This document shows, in pieces, positions 1 to 5,788 of a DNA stretch of 9,684 nt. A program made the position numbers and the translations under genes. How positions within the stretch are numbered: the stretch's first letter is position 1; each line of letters begins with the position of its first letter. The stretch covers positions 1-9,684 of the forward strand of contig CAJOLG010000063.1 of assembly GCA_905235315.1 (NCBI GenBank), given 5' to 3'. Origin of the DNA: an uncultured Solobacterium sp. (GTDB lineage: Bacteria; Bacillota_I; Bacilli_A; Erysipelotrichales; Erysipelotrichaceae). The notes below the pieces were generated by a model, which did no database searches, was not told the origin of the DNA, and was given only the letters and a program-made list of their open reading frames with translations.

Positions 1-2
1 TT

Positions 3-131
3 GATAAGCTTTGGATTGCCAAAAGTGAGTACTATGCCCGCGAAACAATGAATTACAGAATGGGTGTATCAATTATTGTGCCCTTGATTCTGGTGGTACT
101 GTATGTATTACACTATTTGCATTTGATATGA
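3..131 (+). CDS. C-terminal fragment of a membrane protein (5' end outside window)
   Basis: An open frame enters from the left edge and stops at TGA 129-131, giving 42 residues. The visible part has a charged, tyrosine-rich stretch (WIAKSEYYARETMNYR) followed by a strongly hydrophobic segment (about residues 21-42, VSIIVPLILVVLYVLHYLHLI) that runs to the C-terminus and looks like one transmembrane helix. A hairpin terminator follows about 30 nt downstream, which fits a true gene end. The family cannot be recognised from so short a piece. The only other open frame here is a 16-codon frame ending at 51, which has no protein character. Confidence 0.55.
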   Translation, partial: DKLWIAKSEYYARETMNYRMGVSIIVPLILVVLYVLHYLHLI

Positions 132-159
132 AGGACAACGGAAAAACAAACACCCACTG

Positions 160-194
160 AAAATGACCTCCATCGTAATAAAGAGGTCGTTTTT
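160..194 (+). terminator. Rho-independent terminator after the partial membrane protein gene
   Basis: The arm AAAATGACCTC (160-170) pairs with GAGGTCGTTTT (183-193) across a 12-nt loop, with one G-U pair, and ends in a run of five T. The A-tract at the base of the 5' arm lets it also act, more weakly, on transcripts coming from the minus-strand operon. Confidence 0.8.
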
Positions 195-227
195 CATTCA
201 AACTGAGTCACCCATTTTTCCGGATGT

Positions 228-250
228 AAAAAGACAGCCCATGGGCTGTC
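228..250 (-). terminator. Rho-independent terminator of the yggS-aminotransferase-phospholipase operon
   Basis: GACAGCCCATGGGCTGTC (233-250) is a perfect 18-nt inverted repeat. Read on the minus strand it lies 3 nt after the stop codon of the phospholipase-like gene and is followed by five T (228-232). Confidence 0.88.
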
Positions 251-253
251 AGC

Positions 254-1120
254 TTACAGAACGGTTTCTCCGAAGGGAACCCCGTCGAAATTTGTTTTGA
301 TGCGCTGCGGATCCGTATCGCTGATCAGCTCCAGCGCATAGTCTTTTGCCTTCTCCATCAGCTCCGGAAAGGTCTTGCGGCTTTCCCCGTACCAGTTCCA
401 GGAATCGTGGTCCGGATTGAGTACGGAGGGCTGTGCGTTTTCCTTATCCGTTAACATCATCCCCGTAATGAGGTGAGGCATGCGGGCAATGGATTCGACG
501 GTCCGTACGGCCCTGTGCTTCCGTTTTCCGGGGCGCAGCTGACGGGTGATCCGCATACAGTCATAACATGCCTCCTCGATGTTCTTTTTCGGGATGTTTA
601 ACGCAAATACGGAAAGAAACAGTCCGTGGTACATGCGTCCGAGTTCCTTTACATCGGAATCAGTGACCTTAAGCATGTTATATACGTTGTAATCCTTGAC
701 GGAACGCCCGAGTTTGTTGAGAAGCCAGCCGTCAATCTCTCCCTCAATCCGGAAGTGTGCTTCACTGACATGGGTGCCCTCAAGTTCGTTTTCCTTCCTG
801 GAGAATGCATTGATGATGGGATGGCAGGAGCTGTCAAGGGCATAATGGGTGAGGAAGCCGGCAAAGTAGCTGTGAAGGGCAGGCGTATGCGTATGGTCTT
901 TCATATACGCAATGGTCTCCTTTACGTTTTCGGCATGCATCATACTGCCGTATTGATTCAGGGAGTTGGGCAGAAACATGTAACGGTGAAAGAAAAACAG
1001 ATCCGGGCCCTGAGAGCCGAGATAATACATCGGAAGATTGGCAATCTCCTGTTTCTGCTCTTCCGGCATTGCTTCATAAACGATTCTGGCAAATTCAGCG
1101 TGGGTTGTGGCTGCAGGCAT
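254..1120 (-). CDS. Zinc-dependent phospholipase C family protein
   Basis: The 288-residue product matches the Zn-dependent phospholipase C/S1-P1 nuclease-like fold (PF00882 type). These proteins place three metal ions through scattered His, Asp and Glu residues and hydrolyse phosphoesters. Candidate ligands visible here are H7 (TTH), D40 in GSQGPDLFFF, H62, H92 and D96 in THYALD, H100 (CHP), H117/E120 (GTHVSEAH), H122 and E126/D130. Unlike the clostridial alpha-toxin there is no signal peptide and no C-terminal lipid-binding domain, so it is probably cytoplasmic and its substrate is unknown. The start at 1120 is fixed by the N-terminal H7 motif. It has only a weak ribosome binding site (GCGAGAG, about 5 nt upstream). 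It is last in the operon, and its first 163 nt are overlapped by the extended upstream aminotransferase frame. The family call is secure; the physiological role is not known. Confidence 0.85.
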   Translation of the reverse strand: MPAATTHAEFARIVYEAMPEEQKQEIANLPMYYLGSQGPDLFFFHRYMFLPNSLNQYGSMMHAENVKETIAYMKDHTHTPALHSYFAGFLTHYALDSSCHPIINAFSRKENELEGTHVSEAHFRIEGEIDGWLLNKLGRSVKDYNVYNMLKVTDSDVKELGRMYHGLFLSVFALNIPKKNIEEACYDCMRITRQLRPGKRKHRAVRTVESIARMPHLITGMMLTDKENAQPSVLNPDHDSWNWYGESRKTFPELMEKAKDYALELISDTDPQRIKTNFDGVPFGETVL

Positions 1121-2358
1121 AATGGCTCTCGCTTTCTAATCGAAATGATCTCACGGATTCTCCCCGCAAGACCGCGGGTTTTGCGGATCGGCAGGGAACA
1201 GACGGCAACACGGATGCCGCCGGGCATCGTGACGGTATAGATATGTTCCTTCATCAGCGCTTCGTGAATCGCCTCCGTCTTTGCAGGATCGACCTTCACC
1301 GTGATGAAGAATCCTTCCCGGTACGGATAAACCGGCAGACCGCATTCCTCGGCTTCCCGCATGAAGATACTGCTGCGCTGTTTCAGAAGATCGATATACT
1401 TCTGTTTTTCCGCAAGATAGGCCTCCCGGTTTTCGGTTACGACCCAGCTGAAGTTGGCCATGGCCGCATTGGGAATGTTGGACCAGATTGCCCGTGCCGT
1501 CTTTTCAAATACGATTTCCGCTTCCCGCACGGCATTCTGATCCTGAGCCAGGATTACCGCCGCGCCGCAGCGCAGACCATAGGAGGTAAGCGCCTTGGAA
1601 CAGGAAAAGGCAACGACTGCCATGACATTGTCCGAGAACCGGTTGAATGTATTCATATATTCCCGGCTGCTGGAAGGATCATAGGAATAATCAATATAGG
1701 CGATATCATCGATGAGAATGACCGGACCTTTTTTCGATGCTTCATTCAGGATATCGACAAGCGCTTCCCATTCCGCAGGGGTAAGGGAGTAGCCGGTCGG
1801 GTTGTGGCAGGGGTCGTTGATGACAAGAACCGCCCGTCCCTGAAGATCCATGCATGTTTCGACCGCATCTTTGACGGAGTTCAGATTGAAGTGATCGTCT
1901 TCAAACATCGCATAGTGCGTGGCACGGATATTGTTCTGGGAAGCCATGAGTTCATAGGAACTCCATGCGATATCCGGCAGGATGATGGTCTCACCCTTAT
2001 CAAGGAACGCGGTAAATGCCATGGAGATCGCCCCGCTTCCGCCGGGGGAGGCAATGACCGAGTGCGCAAGAGAAAGACTGCTTCCCTGGGTTACCCACTG
2101 ATAAACATCCCGGCAGTAATCCGGATTGCCGAGGAAGCTCGCCGCATACGCGCCTTTCGTACGGTGATCGATCGCATCATAATGATCAAATACGCTGTCA
2201 AACGCCACAAAGCGGCCTTCTTCGTCAAACAGGGAGCCGATTGTGGCATCCACGACAAGATCTCCGTTCTGCTGTTTATCCTGCTGAGCCCGCACCGCAA
2301 CGGCGAATACCGTGTCTACGATCGGGACAGAATTTGCGTCTTTTCTGATAAATGCCAT
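958..2358 (-). CDS. Fold-type I PLP-dependent aminotransferase (aspartate/aromatic type), with abnormal C-terminal read-on
   Basis: This is a class I/II aminotransferase that moves an amino group between an amino acid and a 2-oxo acid. Numbering from MAFIRKD, it shows PGGSGA (105-110), NPTG (186-189), DDIAY (217-221, PLP ring contacts), the Schiff-base lysine K255 in SCSKALTSYG, the phosphate-binding R263, and R383 in GGIRVAVCSLP, the usual substrate-carboxylate arginine. The start at 2358 is chosen for its strong ribosome binding site (AGGAGGAG, 7-nt spacing); 26 further upstream codons remain open but lie inside yggS. The family normally ends near REI (402-404), giving about 405 residues. 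Here the frame runs on to 466, and the last ~54 residues are an out-of-frame reading of the next gene (Cys/Arg-rich, no family likeness). A lost T near 1143-1145 would explain this: restoring it gives a TAG at 1138-1136 and a 407-residue enzyme. The substrate (aspartate versus aromatic) cannot be told from sequence alone. Confidence 0.85.
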   Translation of the reverse strand: MAFIRKDANSVPIVDTVFAVAVRAQQDKQQNGDLVVDATIGSLFDEEGRFVAFDSVFDHYDAIDHRTKGAYAASFLGNPDYCRDVYQWVTQGSSLSLAHSVIASPGGSGAISMAFTAFLDKGETIILPDIAWSSYELMASQNNIRATHYAMFEDDHFNLNSVKDAVETCMDLQGRAVLVINDPCHNPTGYSLTPAEWEALVDILNEASKKGPVILIDDIAYIDYSYDPSSSREYMNTFNRFSDNVMAVVAFSCSKALTSYGLRCGAAVILAQDQNAVREAEIVFEKTARAIWSNIPNAAMANFSWVVTENREAYLAEKQKYIDLLKQRSSIFMREAEECGLPVYPYREGFFITVKVDPAKTEAIHEALMKEHIYTVTMPGGIRVAVCSLPIRKTRGLAGRIREIISIRKREPLCLQPQPTLNLPESFMKQCRKSRNRRLPIFRCIISALRARICFSFTVTCFCPTP

Positions 2359-2362
2359 ACCG

Positions 2363-3010
2363 TTACTCCTCCTGAAACAGTTTTGATCCGATCCGGACCA
2401 TATTGGCACCGGCTTCCAGCGCCAGCGGATAATCATCGCTCATGCCCATGGAAAGGATGTGCACGGACGGATATTGCGCCTGCAGGGCTTCAAACAGTCT
2501 GCGTCCTTCCGCAAAGACTTCCCGGATCCTGGTTTCATCCTCCGTATTGGGGCCCATTGCCATGATTCCGTCGATCCGGATATTGGCAAGCGGCGTGCAT
2601 GCCTCCATCATCGCAAAGGCCTCCGAAGAAGGAAGCCCGGTTTTTTCGGTGTCATCCTGCGCAAGGTGAAACTCCAGAAGACAGGACAGAACCCGGTTCT
2701 GCCGTTCTGCTTCCCGGTTGATGGTTTCCGCAAGCCGCAGGGAATCCAGGGACTGAATGCAGGACACATACGGCAGGATCTGCTTTACCTTGTTGCGCTG
2801 CAGATGGCCGATAAAGTGCCATTCAATATCCTCCGGCAGCTCCGGTGCCTTGCGGCAGAGTTCCTGCGCCTTGTTTTCGCCGAAGATGCGCTGGCCAAGA
2901 TCATATGCCTGCCGGATCTCCGTTACGCTGTGCTTTTTTGAAACGGTGCAGAGAACTGCGCGTCCTTCTGTTTCCCGGCGGACCGCCGCGTATTCTTTTT
3001 CCGCAAACAT
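2363..3010 (-). CDS. yggS: YggS/PLPBP (PROSC) family pyridoxal phosphate homeostasis protein
   Basis: This small single-domain fold-type III PLP protein (215 residues from the chosen start) is the cytosolic PLP carrier/homeostasis factor known as YggS in E. coli, YlmE in B. subtilis and PROSC in eukaryotes. It holds PLP but has no known catalytic activity. Visible family signatures, numbered from the chosen start, are the PLP lysine K25 in TVSKKHS, FGENKAQEL (43-51), WHFIGHLQRNKVK (64-76), SMGMSDDY (187-194) and RIGSKLF (206-212). The ATG at 3010 is preferred over an in-frame ATG at 3028: a TATAAT box sits exactly 6 nt before it, whereas the 3028 ATG would lie inside the promoter, and neither has a Shine-Dalgarno sequence. 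It is first in an operon with a PLP aminotransferase 4 nt downstream, a sensible pairing. The MYYNVY extension is the alternative N-terminus. Confidence 0.9.
   Translation of the reverse strand: MFAEKEYAAVRRETEGRAVLCTVSKKHSVTEIRQAYDLGQRIFGENKAQELCRKAPELPEDIEWHFIGHLQRNKVKQILPYVSCIQSLDSLRLAETINREAERQNRVLSCLLEFHLAQDDTEKTGLPSSEAFAMMEACTPLANIRIDGIMAMGPNTEDETRIREVFAEGRRLFEALQAQYPSVHILSMGMSDDYPLALEAGANMVRIGSKLFQEE
2366..2373 (-). promoter_or_regulatory. Ribosome binding site deciding the aminotransferase start
   Basis: AGGAGGAG lies 7 nt before the ATG at 2358 and runs directly into the TAA stop of yggS. It picks MAFIRKD as the true N-terminus over a longer open frame that begins inside yggS, and suggests coupled translation of the two genes. 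Confidence 0.9.
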
Positions 3011-3016
3011 GTAAAC

Positions 3017-3044
3017 ATTATAGTACATGGTATAATGTTGTCAT
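3017..3044 (-). promoter_or_regulatory. Promoter of the yggS operon, predicted leaderless start
   Basis: On the minus strand ATGACA (3044-3039, five of six matches to TTGACA) is followed after 16 nt by a perfect TATAAT (3022-3017). Six nt further (GTTTAC) comes the A of the yggS ATG at 3010, where transcription would be expected to begin. The -35 box overlaps the start codon of the divergent capA-like gene. Confidence 0.65.
3028..3042 (+). promoter_or_regulatory. Extended -10 promoter of the capA-like gene, predicted leaderless start
   Basis: TGG followed by a perfect TATAAT (3031-3036) forms an extended -10 element. GTTGTC (3037-3042) then leads straight to ATG at 3043. No good -35 box is visible 16-18 nt upstream, as is usual for extended -10 promoters. 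There is no Shine-Dalgarno sequence. Confidence 0.65.
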
Positions 3045-4140
3045 GGAGAATCGCTCAAAATTCTGGGATACTTACGGCAGGTTTTTTATTGCGCTTGCTG
3101 TTCTGTTAAGTATTACCAGCCTGATCATGAATCTGCTCTCCCGCCGTCTTGAAACCGAAACGGAACCGGAACCGACACAGAGCAGTGAATTCTGGCTTGA
3201 TGAGGAACAGACCAATGTGATCAACATTCTTGCGGCCGGTGCTGTACTGCCCTCCAATGATATTCAGCCGGGGCATATTTTTTCCGGCCTTCGCAGTCTG
3301 GTGAAAAACTATGATGTCGCATCGGTTTCCATGCATGCCCTGGTCGGTTCGAATATCACCCGGACGTTCGGTGAGGAACTGATTGCGCAGGGGTTCGGAT
3401 TCTACGGCCTTGCATATCCCGGTGCACTTTCGCACGGCAAGCAGGGGATCGACAAATCCATGGAGTTCTGGAACAGCCAGCGGGTGCGGACCAGCGGAAC
3501 GCATATCTCTACCGATACCAGTAATATGATCCGTATGTCGGAATACAACGGGGTTTCCGTGATCTATCTTTCCTATACCGATCTGCTTGACGGGGACCTG
3601 CCGGAAAACGAGAACTACCTCGTGAATGTGTACAATGATGAAAAAACGCCGCTGTTTGTGAACGAAGCGGCGAATATGGCAGATGTTGTGATCGTATCGA
3701 TCGCATGGCAGGGCGAACCGGGTGCGCTTCCGAATGAGCGGCAGCGCCGGATCGCAGAAGATCTGGCCGGGGCCGGCGCCTCGATCATTGTCGGATATTC
3801 CCAGCATGCGGTACAGCCGGTCTGCTGGATCGATGACACCCTCGTATTCTATTCCCTCGGTGATTTCTATTCCGAAGAAAATGATCCGACCGGCCGGATC
3901 GGTGCCCTTGGCGCAGTTACGGTGACAGAGACGATCTACGGTGACAGGAGCAGGGTGGAACTGACCAATCCGAAAGTGGATCTGATATATTCAACCGATG
4001 ACGAAAACGGGCACAGCGAAGTGATCATGCTGAAGGATGCGGACACGGAGAGTCTGCCGGCGAGAGATGAACTGTACGACGGCTACTCCCAGACGATCCA
4101 GCGCATGGATGACAGTATCCGGATCGGCGGTCTGAACTGA
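3043..4140 (+). CDS. Membrane-anchored CapA-family protein with lost metal-binding residues (probable pseudoenzyme)
   Basis: The 365-residue product has a short basic N-terminus, one membrane helix (about 13-33, FFIALAVLLSITSLIMNLL) and an acidic linker (36-45). A CapA/PgsA-like domain (PF09587, calcineurin-like metallophosphatase fold) runs from about residue 60 to 290 and would face outside. The family is recognised by the block ending in AGASIIVGYSQHAVQPV (244-260) and VFYSLGDF (268-275), which parallels the usual GADVVIGSHPHVLQP and IFYSLGNF. The usual ligand motifs are altered: GD becomes G66-A67, NLE becomes M97-H98-A99, NNH becomes Y-P-G near 124-127, HWG becomes A-W-Q at 221-223, and HPH becomes S-Q-H at 253-255. 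Only H255 survives. Family members act in polyglutamate capsule or cell-surface polymer export; no capB/capC neighbours are present. The ATG at 3043 is chosen because it is the only Met before the membrane helix and follows the promoter directly. A structural or binding role is inferred. Confidence 0.75.
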   Translation: MENRSKFWDTYGRFFIALAVLLSITSLIMNLLSRRLETETEPEPTQSSEFWLDEEQTNVINILAAGAVLPSNDIQPGHIFSGLRSLVKNYDVASVSMHALVGSNITRTFGEELIAQGFGFYGLAYPGALSHGKQGIDKSMEFWNSQRVRTSGTHISTDTSNMIRMSEYNGVSVIYLSYTDLLDGDLPENENYLVNVYNDEKTPLFVNEAANMADVVIVSIAWQGEPGALPNERQRRIAEDLAGAGASIIVGYSQHAVQPVCWIDDTLVFYSLGDFYSEENDPTGRIGALGAVTVTETIYGDRSRVELTNPKVDLIYSTDDENGHSEVIMLKDADTESLPARDELYDGYSQTIQRMDDSIRIGGLN

Positions 4141-4156
4141 GGTTCAGGCCGTTTTT
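4128..4156 (+). terminator. Rho-independent terminator of the capA-like gene
   Basis: CGGTCTGAAC (4128-4137) pairs with GTTCAGGCCG (4142-4151) around a TGAG loop, with one G-U pair, and is followed by TTTTT. The 5' arm contains the last codons of the capA-like gene, and the convergent folT stop codon (4144-4146) lies in the 3' arm, so the two genes finish about 3 nt apart. Confidence 0.88.
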
Positions 4157-4710
4157 ATAATGCCGCGCCGCTCAAGAACCGGCAGAAGCGAGCGCAGGAG
4201 GGCATACAGCAGGATTGCCTCAAACGGTAATAAAATCGTGTTTTTGACAAGGGAAGTGGAGGCATATACCACGAATGCCTTTCCGTAAAGAATGGAGTTC
4301 CACAGGGAGCCCATTCCGACATTTACGATGTAGTTGACCAGCGCTTTGGCAATCAGCACATCGATGAACCTGACTTTTCTGCGATAGAAAAACAGACCGA
4401 AAATGACACCGCCGGCAGCTTTGGAGAGCATATATCCCGGGAAGAACGGCCCGTACGGGGTGAGAAACCCGGTCAGAAGATCGGTAATGACGGCGGACAC
4501 GATTGCGGCGCCGGGGCCGATCACGGCAGCTTCCACTGCGGTCGGAATGAATGTAATCATGATATTGAGGTTTTCCGCTACCGGGATACGGAAGTTGTTG
4601 AGCAGAAACTTCAGTGCGATCATCAGTCCCATGATCGCAAGATAACGGGTGTCTTTCAGTTTCGCAAATGAGGATGCCCAGTATTCTTTTGTAAAAACAG
4701 CAGAGAACAT
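4144..4710 (-). CDS. folT: Folate-specific ECF transporter S component (FolT)
   Basis: This 188-residue integral membrane protein binds folate and delivers it to the shared energizing module (EcfT plus two ATPases) of an energy-coupling factor transporter. Those partners are not in this window, as expected for a group II ECF system. It shows the FolT pattern: an N-terminal amphipathic stretch with YWASSFAKLKDTRYLA (10-25), IPVAENLNI (42-50), TAVEAAVIGPGAAI (57-70), TDLLTGFLTPYGPFFPGYMLS (76-96, the conserved P-x-G-x-FFPG block) and VNYIVNVGMGSLWNSILYGKAF (125-146). About six hydrophobic segments are visible, the normal number. An AAGGAG ribosome binding site precedes the ATG by 11 nt. The THF riboswitch in its leader independently supports a folate substrate. 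The gene is monocistronic and convergent with the capA-like gene. Confidence 0.93.
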   Translation of the reverse strand: MFSAVFTKEYWASSFAKLKDTRYLAIMGLMIALKFLLNNFRIPVAENLNIMITFIPTAVEAAVIGPGAAIVSAVITDLLTGFLTPYGPFFPGYMLSKAAGGVIFGLFFYRRKVRFIDVLIAKALVNYIVNVGMGSLWNSILYGKAFVVYASTSLVKNTILLPFEAILLYALLRSLLPVLERRGIIKTA

Positions 4711-4720
4711 AATATAAAAA

Positions 4721-4773
4721 TCTCCTTTCTTCTTTTCACCCTTCGGTGAGAAAGAGAAACGAGATCTTTCTCA
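4721..4773 (-). promoter_or_regulatory. folT: Likely expression platform of the folT riboswitch (Shine-Dalgarno sequestration)
   Basis: Between the aptamer and folT, TGAGAAAGA (4773-4765) and TCTTTCTCA (4755-4747) can form a perfect 9-bp stem. Its loop, with one stem base, is TCTCGTTTCT (4764-4755). That sequence is complementary at 9 of 10 positions to AGAAAGGAGA (4730-4721), the folT ribosome binding site. The two pairings compete. No T-run follows either hairpin, so control of translation is more likely than of termination. This is inferred from complementarity only. Confidence 0.5.
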
Positions 4774-4785
4774 GTTTCAGGGGAA

Positions 4786-4862
4786 CGAACAGCCATCGCA
4801 AGCAAAGGTGTGCTTTTCGTCCGGAGTTTTCCCGTTTCTCCGGCACTTAACGCGACTGTCAG
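4786..4862 (-). ncRNA. Tetrahydrofolate (THF) riboswitch aptamer
   Basis: Read on the minus strand, the leader of folT holds the hallmark GCGTTAAGTG (4853-4844) of the THF class. Directly after it is the hairpin CCGGAG/CTCCGG (4843-4838 with 4826-4821), with a GGGA-containing loop. GACGAA and a small AAGC/GCTT hairpin (about 4815-4800) follow. The enclosing helix is GACAG-TCGC (4860-4852) with GCGA-TGG-CTGTT (4799-4788), leaving TGG bulged. The order and spacing match the known THF riboswitch, which binds reduced folates and lowers expression of folate transport genes. The outer P1 helix is not clear, so the boundaries are approximate. Confidence 0.85.
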
Positions 4863-4879
4863 ATGTATGCAACATAGAC

Positions 4880-4908
4880 AGACTAACAGGCTCATTCCAT
4901 ACCGTCAA
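4880..4908 (-). promoter_or_regulatory. Promoter of folT and its riboswitch leader
   Basis: TTGACG (4908-4903) and, after exactly 17 nt, TAGTCT (4885-4880) preceded by TGT form a plausible sigma-A promoter with an extended -10. The predicted start near 4873 falls just before the riboswitch, leaving a leader of about 160 nt. The -10 match is modest. Confidence 0.5.
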
Positions 4909-4936
4909 GTGTCTTTCCCTGTCTGACCGGATACGG

Positions 4937-4942
4937 TACAAT
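4937..4942 (+). promoter_or_regulatory. -10 box of the trhP1 operon, predicted leaderless start
   Basis: TACAAT at 4937-4942 lies exactly 6 nt (TCCATC) before the ATG at 4949, the same spacing as at yggS and the capA-like gene. There is no Shine-Dalgarno sequence before this ATG and no clear -35 box. It is back-to-back with the folT promoter. Confidence 0.5.
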
Positions 4943-4948
4943 TCCATC

Positions 4949-5788
4949 ATGGAACAGTTTTATGCAGGAGTGTCTTCTTTCCAAGCGGCGAACATCGTGT
5001 ACGCAGCCGGTGCACTTCCGGTTTTTGCTGTGGAAAACTGCGCTTACAGCGGCCTCAATGAGATCGCTGTCCAGGATATCGATCCTTCGCTGCCGCATGG
5101 GGTTTTGATGAACCGGATCTTCCGGGAAGGGGAGCTTCCCCGGATTTCGCAGACGCTGGAAGCGCTGCGCCGGCATCTTCCGGAACGCATTTATTTTGCG
5201 GATCCGGCCGTGTTTTCCCTGTGTGATGACACCCTGCGCAGCCGGCTTGTCTACCGGCCGGAAACCCTGATGACGAATCAGGAAGACATCCGGTTCTGGA
5301 AGAATACGGGAATTCAGGGAGTAACGGTATCGCCGCTGCTTACCGCTGAAGAACTGTATGCCGCGGCAGAAGCGGTACCGGGAACGGAATTTGTGATTCA
5401 CGGGCACCTTCTGATGTCGGTATCCGCCCGGAAGCTGCTCACTTCCTGGGCTGCCCGGTATGACAAAGAACTGCCGGAAGGCAGACCGCTGTTTCTGCGG
5501 GAGGAGACAAGAAGCGACCGGTATCCGGTCAAAGAAACCGCAGCCGGCACAATGATCTTCACCGATTACGTCCTTGAAAGTTTTGATTATATCCGCAGTC
5601 TCGCTTCCCACGGGGCATCCGCGTTTTATCTGGACGGCTCCTTTCTGGATCTGCAGGATCTTACAGATGCGCTGTGCCTGTACCGGGCACTGCTGACGGG
5701 AAGCGGAACCGAAGAACAGATCAAAGCCTATCGTTCATCGCATCCGGAATGCAGGGAGGGGTATTATGGACAGGAAACGGTACGTTAA
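4949..5788 (+). CDS. trhP1: U32-family protein, TrhP1/YrrN-type tRNA hydroxylation subunit
   Basis: This 279-residue protein resembles the smaller member of the U32 'peptidase' pair of Bacillota (YrrN, about 300 residues). With TrhP2 it makes 5-hydroxyuridine at the tRNA wobble position using prephenate, the first step toward 5-methoxyuridine. Supporting segments are GVLMNRIFREGEL (51-63), IYFADPAVF (81-89), YRPETLMTNQEDIRFW (102-117), FVIHGHLLMSVSARKLL (148-164), PLFLREETRSDRYPV (180-194) and ASHGASAFYLDGSFL (219-233). These correspond to the U32 barrel strands and to the LFLKE-x-x-R-x-x-x-YP signature seen in YrrN. The central HG block has no cysteine, unlike its partner. The start at 4949 gives the expected N-terminus (a strand then AAGA) and directly follows a -10 box; an ATG 47 codons upstream would lie in the folT leader. 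Its end overlaps trhP2 by 23 nt. Subfamily assignment is from memory of YrrN. Confidence 0.8.
   Translation: MEQFYAGVSSFQAANIVYAAGALPVFAVENCAYSGLNEIAVQDIDPSLPHGVLMNRIFREGELPRISQTLEALRRHLPERIYFADPAVFSLCDDTLRSRLVYRPETLMTNQEDIRFWKNTGIQGVTVSPLLTAEELYAAAEAVPGTEFVIHGHLLMSVSARKLLTSWAARYDKELPEGRPLFLREETRSDRYPVKETAAGTMIFTDYVLESFDYIRSLASHGASAFYLDGSFLDLQDLTDALCLYRALLTGSGTEEQIKAYRSSHPECREGYYGQETVR
5753..5761 (+). promoter_or_regulatory. Ribosome binding site of trhP2 inside trhP1
   Basis: AGGGAGGGG lies within the last codons of trhP1, 4 nt before the trhP2 ATG at 5766. It makes translation of the two subunits coupled and fixes the trhP2 start. Confidence 0.8.

Noticed and set aside
626..1240. A 204-codon plus-strand open frame opposite the phospholipase-like gene
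   Set aside because: There is no ribosome binding site or recognisable domain, and it is fully covered by conserved coding sequence on the other strand.
1243..2565. A 440-codon open frame on the plus strand, antisense to the aminotransferase and yggS
   Set aside because: Its product is rich in Arg, His, Ile and Asp with no family likeness. The opposite strand carries clear motifs and a strong ribosome binding site, so this is a composition-driven shadow.
2845..3042. A possible 66-residue N-terminal extension of the capA-like protein
   Set aside because: It overlaps yggS on the other strand and reads Arg/Pro/Cys-rich nonsense; the promoter lies at 3028-3042, immediately before the internal ATG.
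3106..3807. A 233-codon minus-strand open frame opposite the capA-like gene
   Set aside because: It reads as low-likeness sequence; the sense frame has the membrane anchor, the family motifs and a flanking promoter and terminator.
4747..4773. The 9-bp hairpin in the folT leader as an intrinsic terminator
   Set aside because: The stem is A/U-rich and no run of T follows on the minus strand, so a translational role fits better.
4808..4948. A possible 47-residue N-terminal extension of TrhP1
   Set aside because: It would be encoded inside the folT riboswitch and promoter region, and the predicted -10 box lies downstream of that start.
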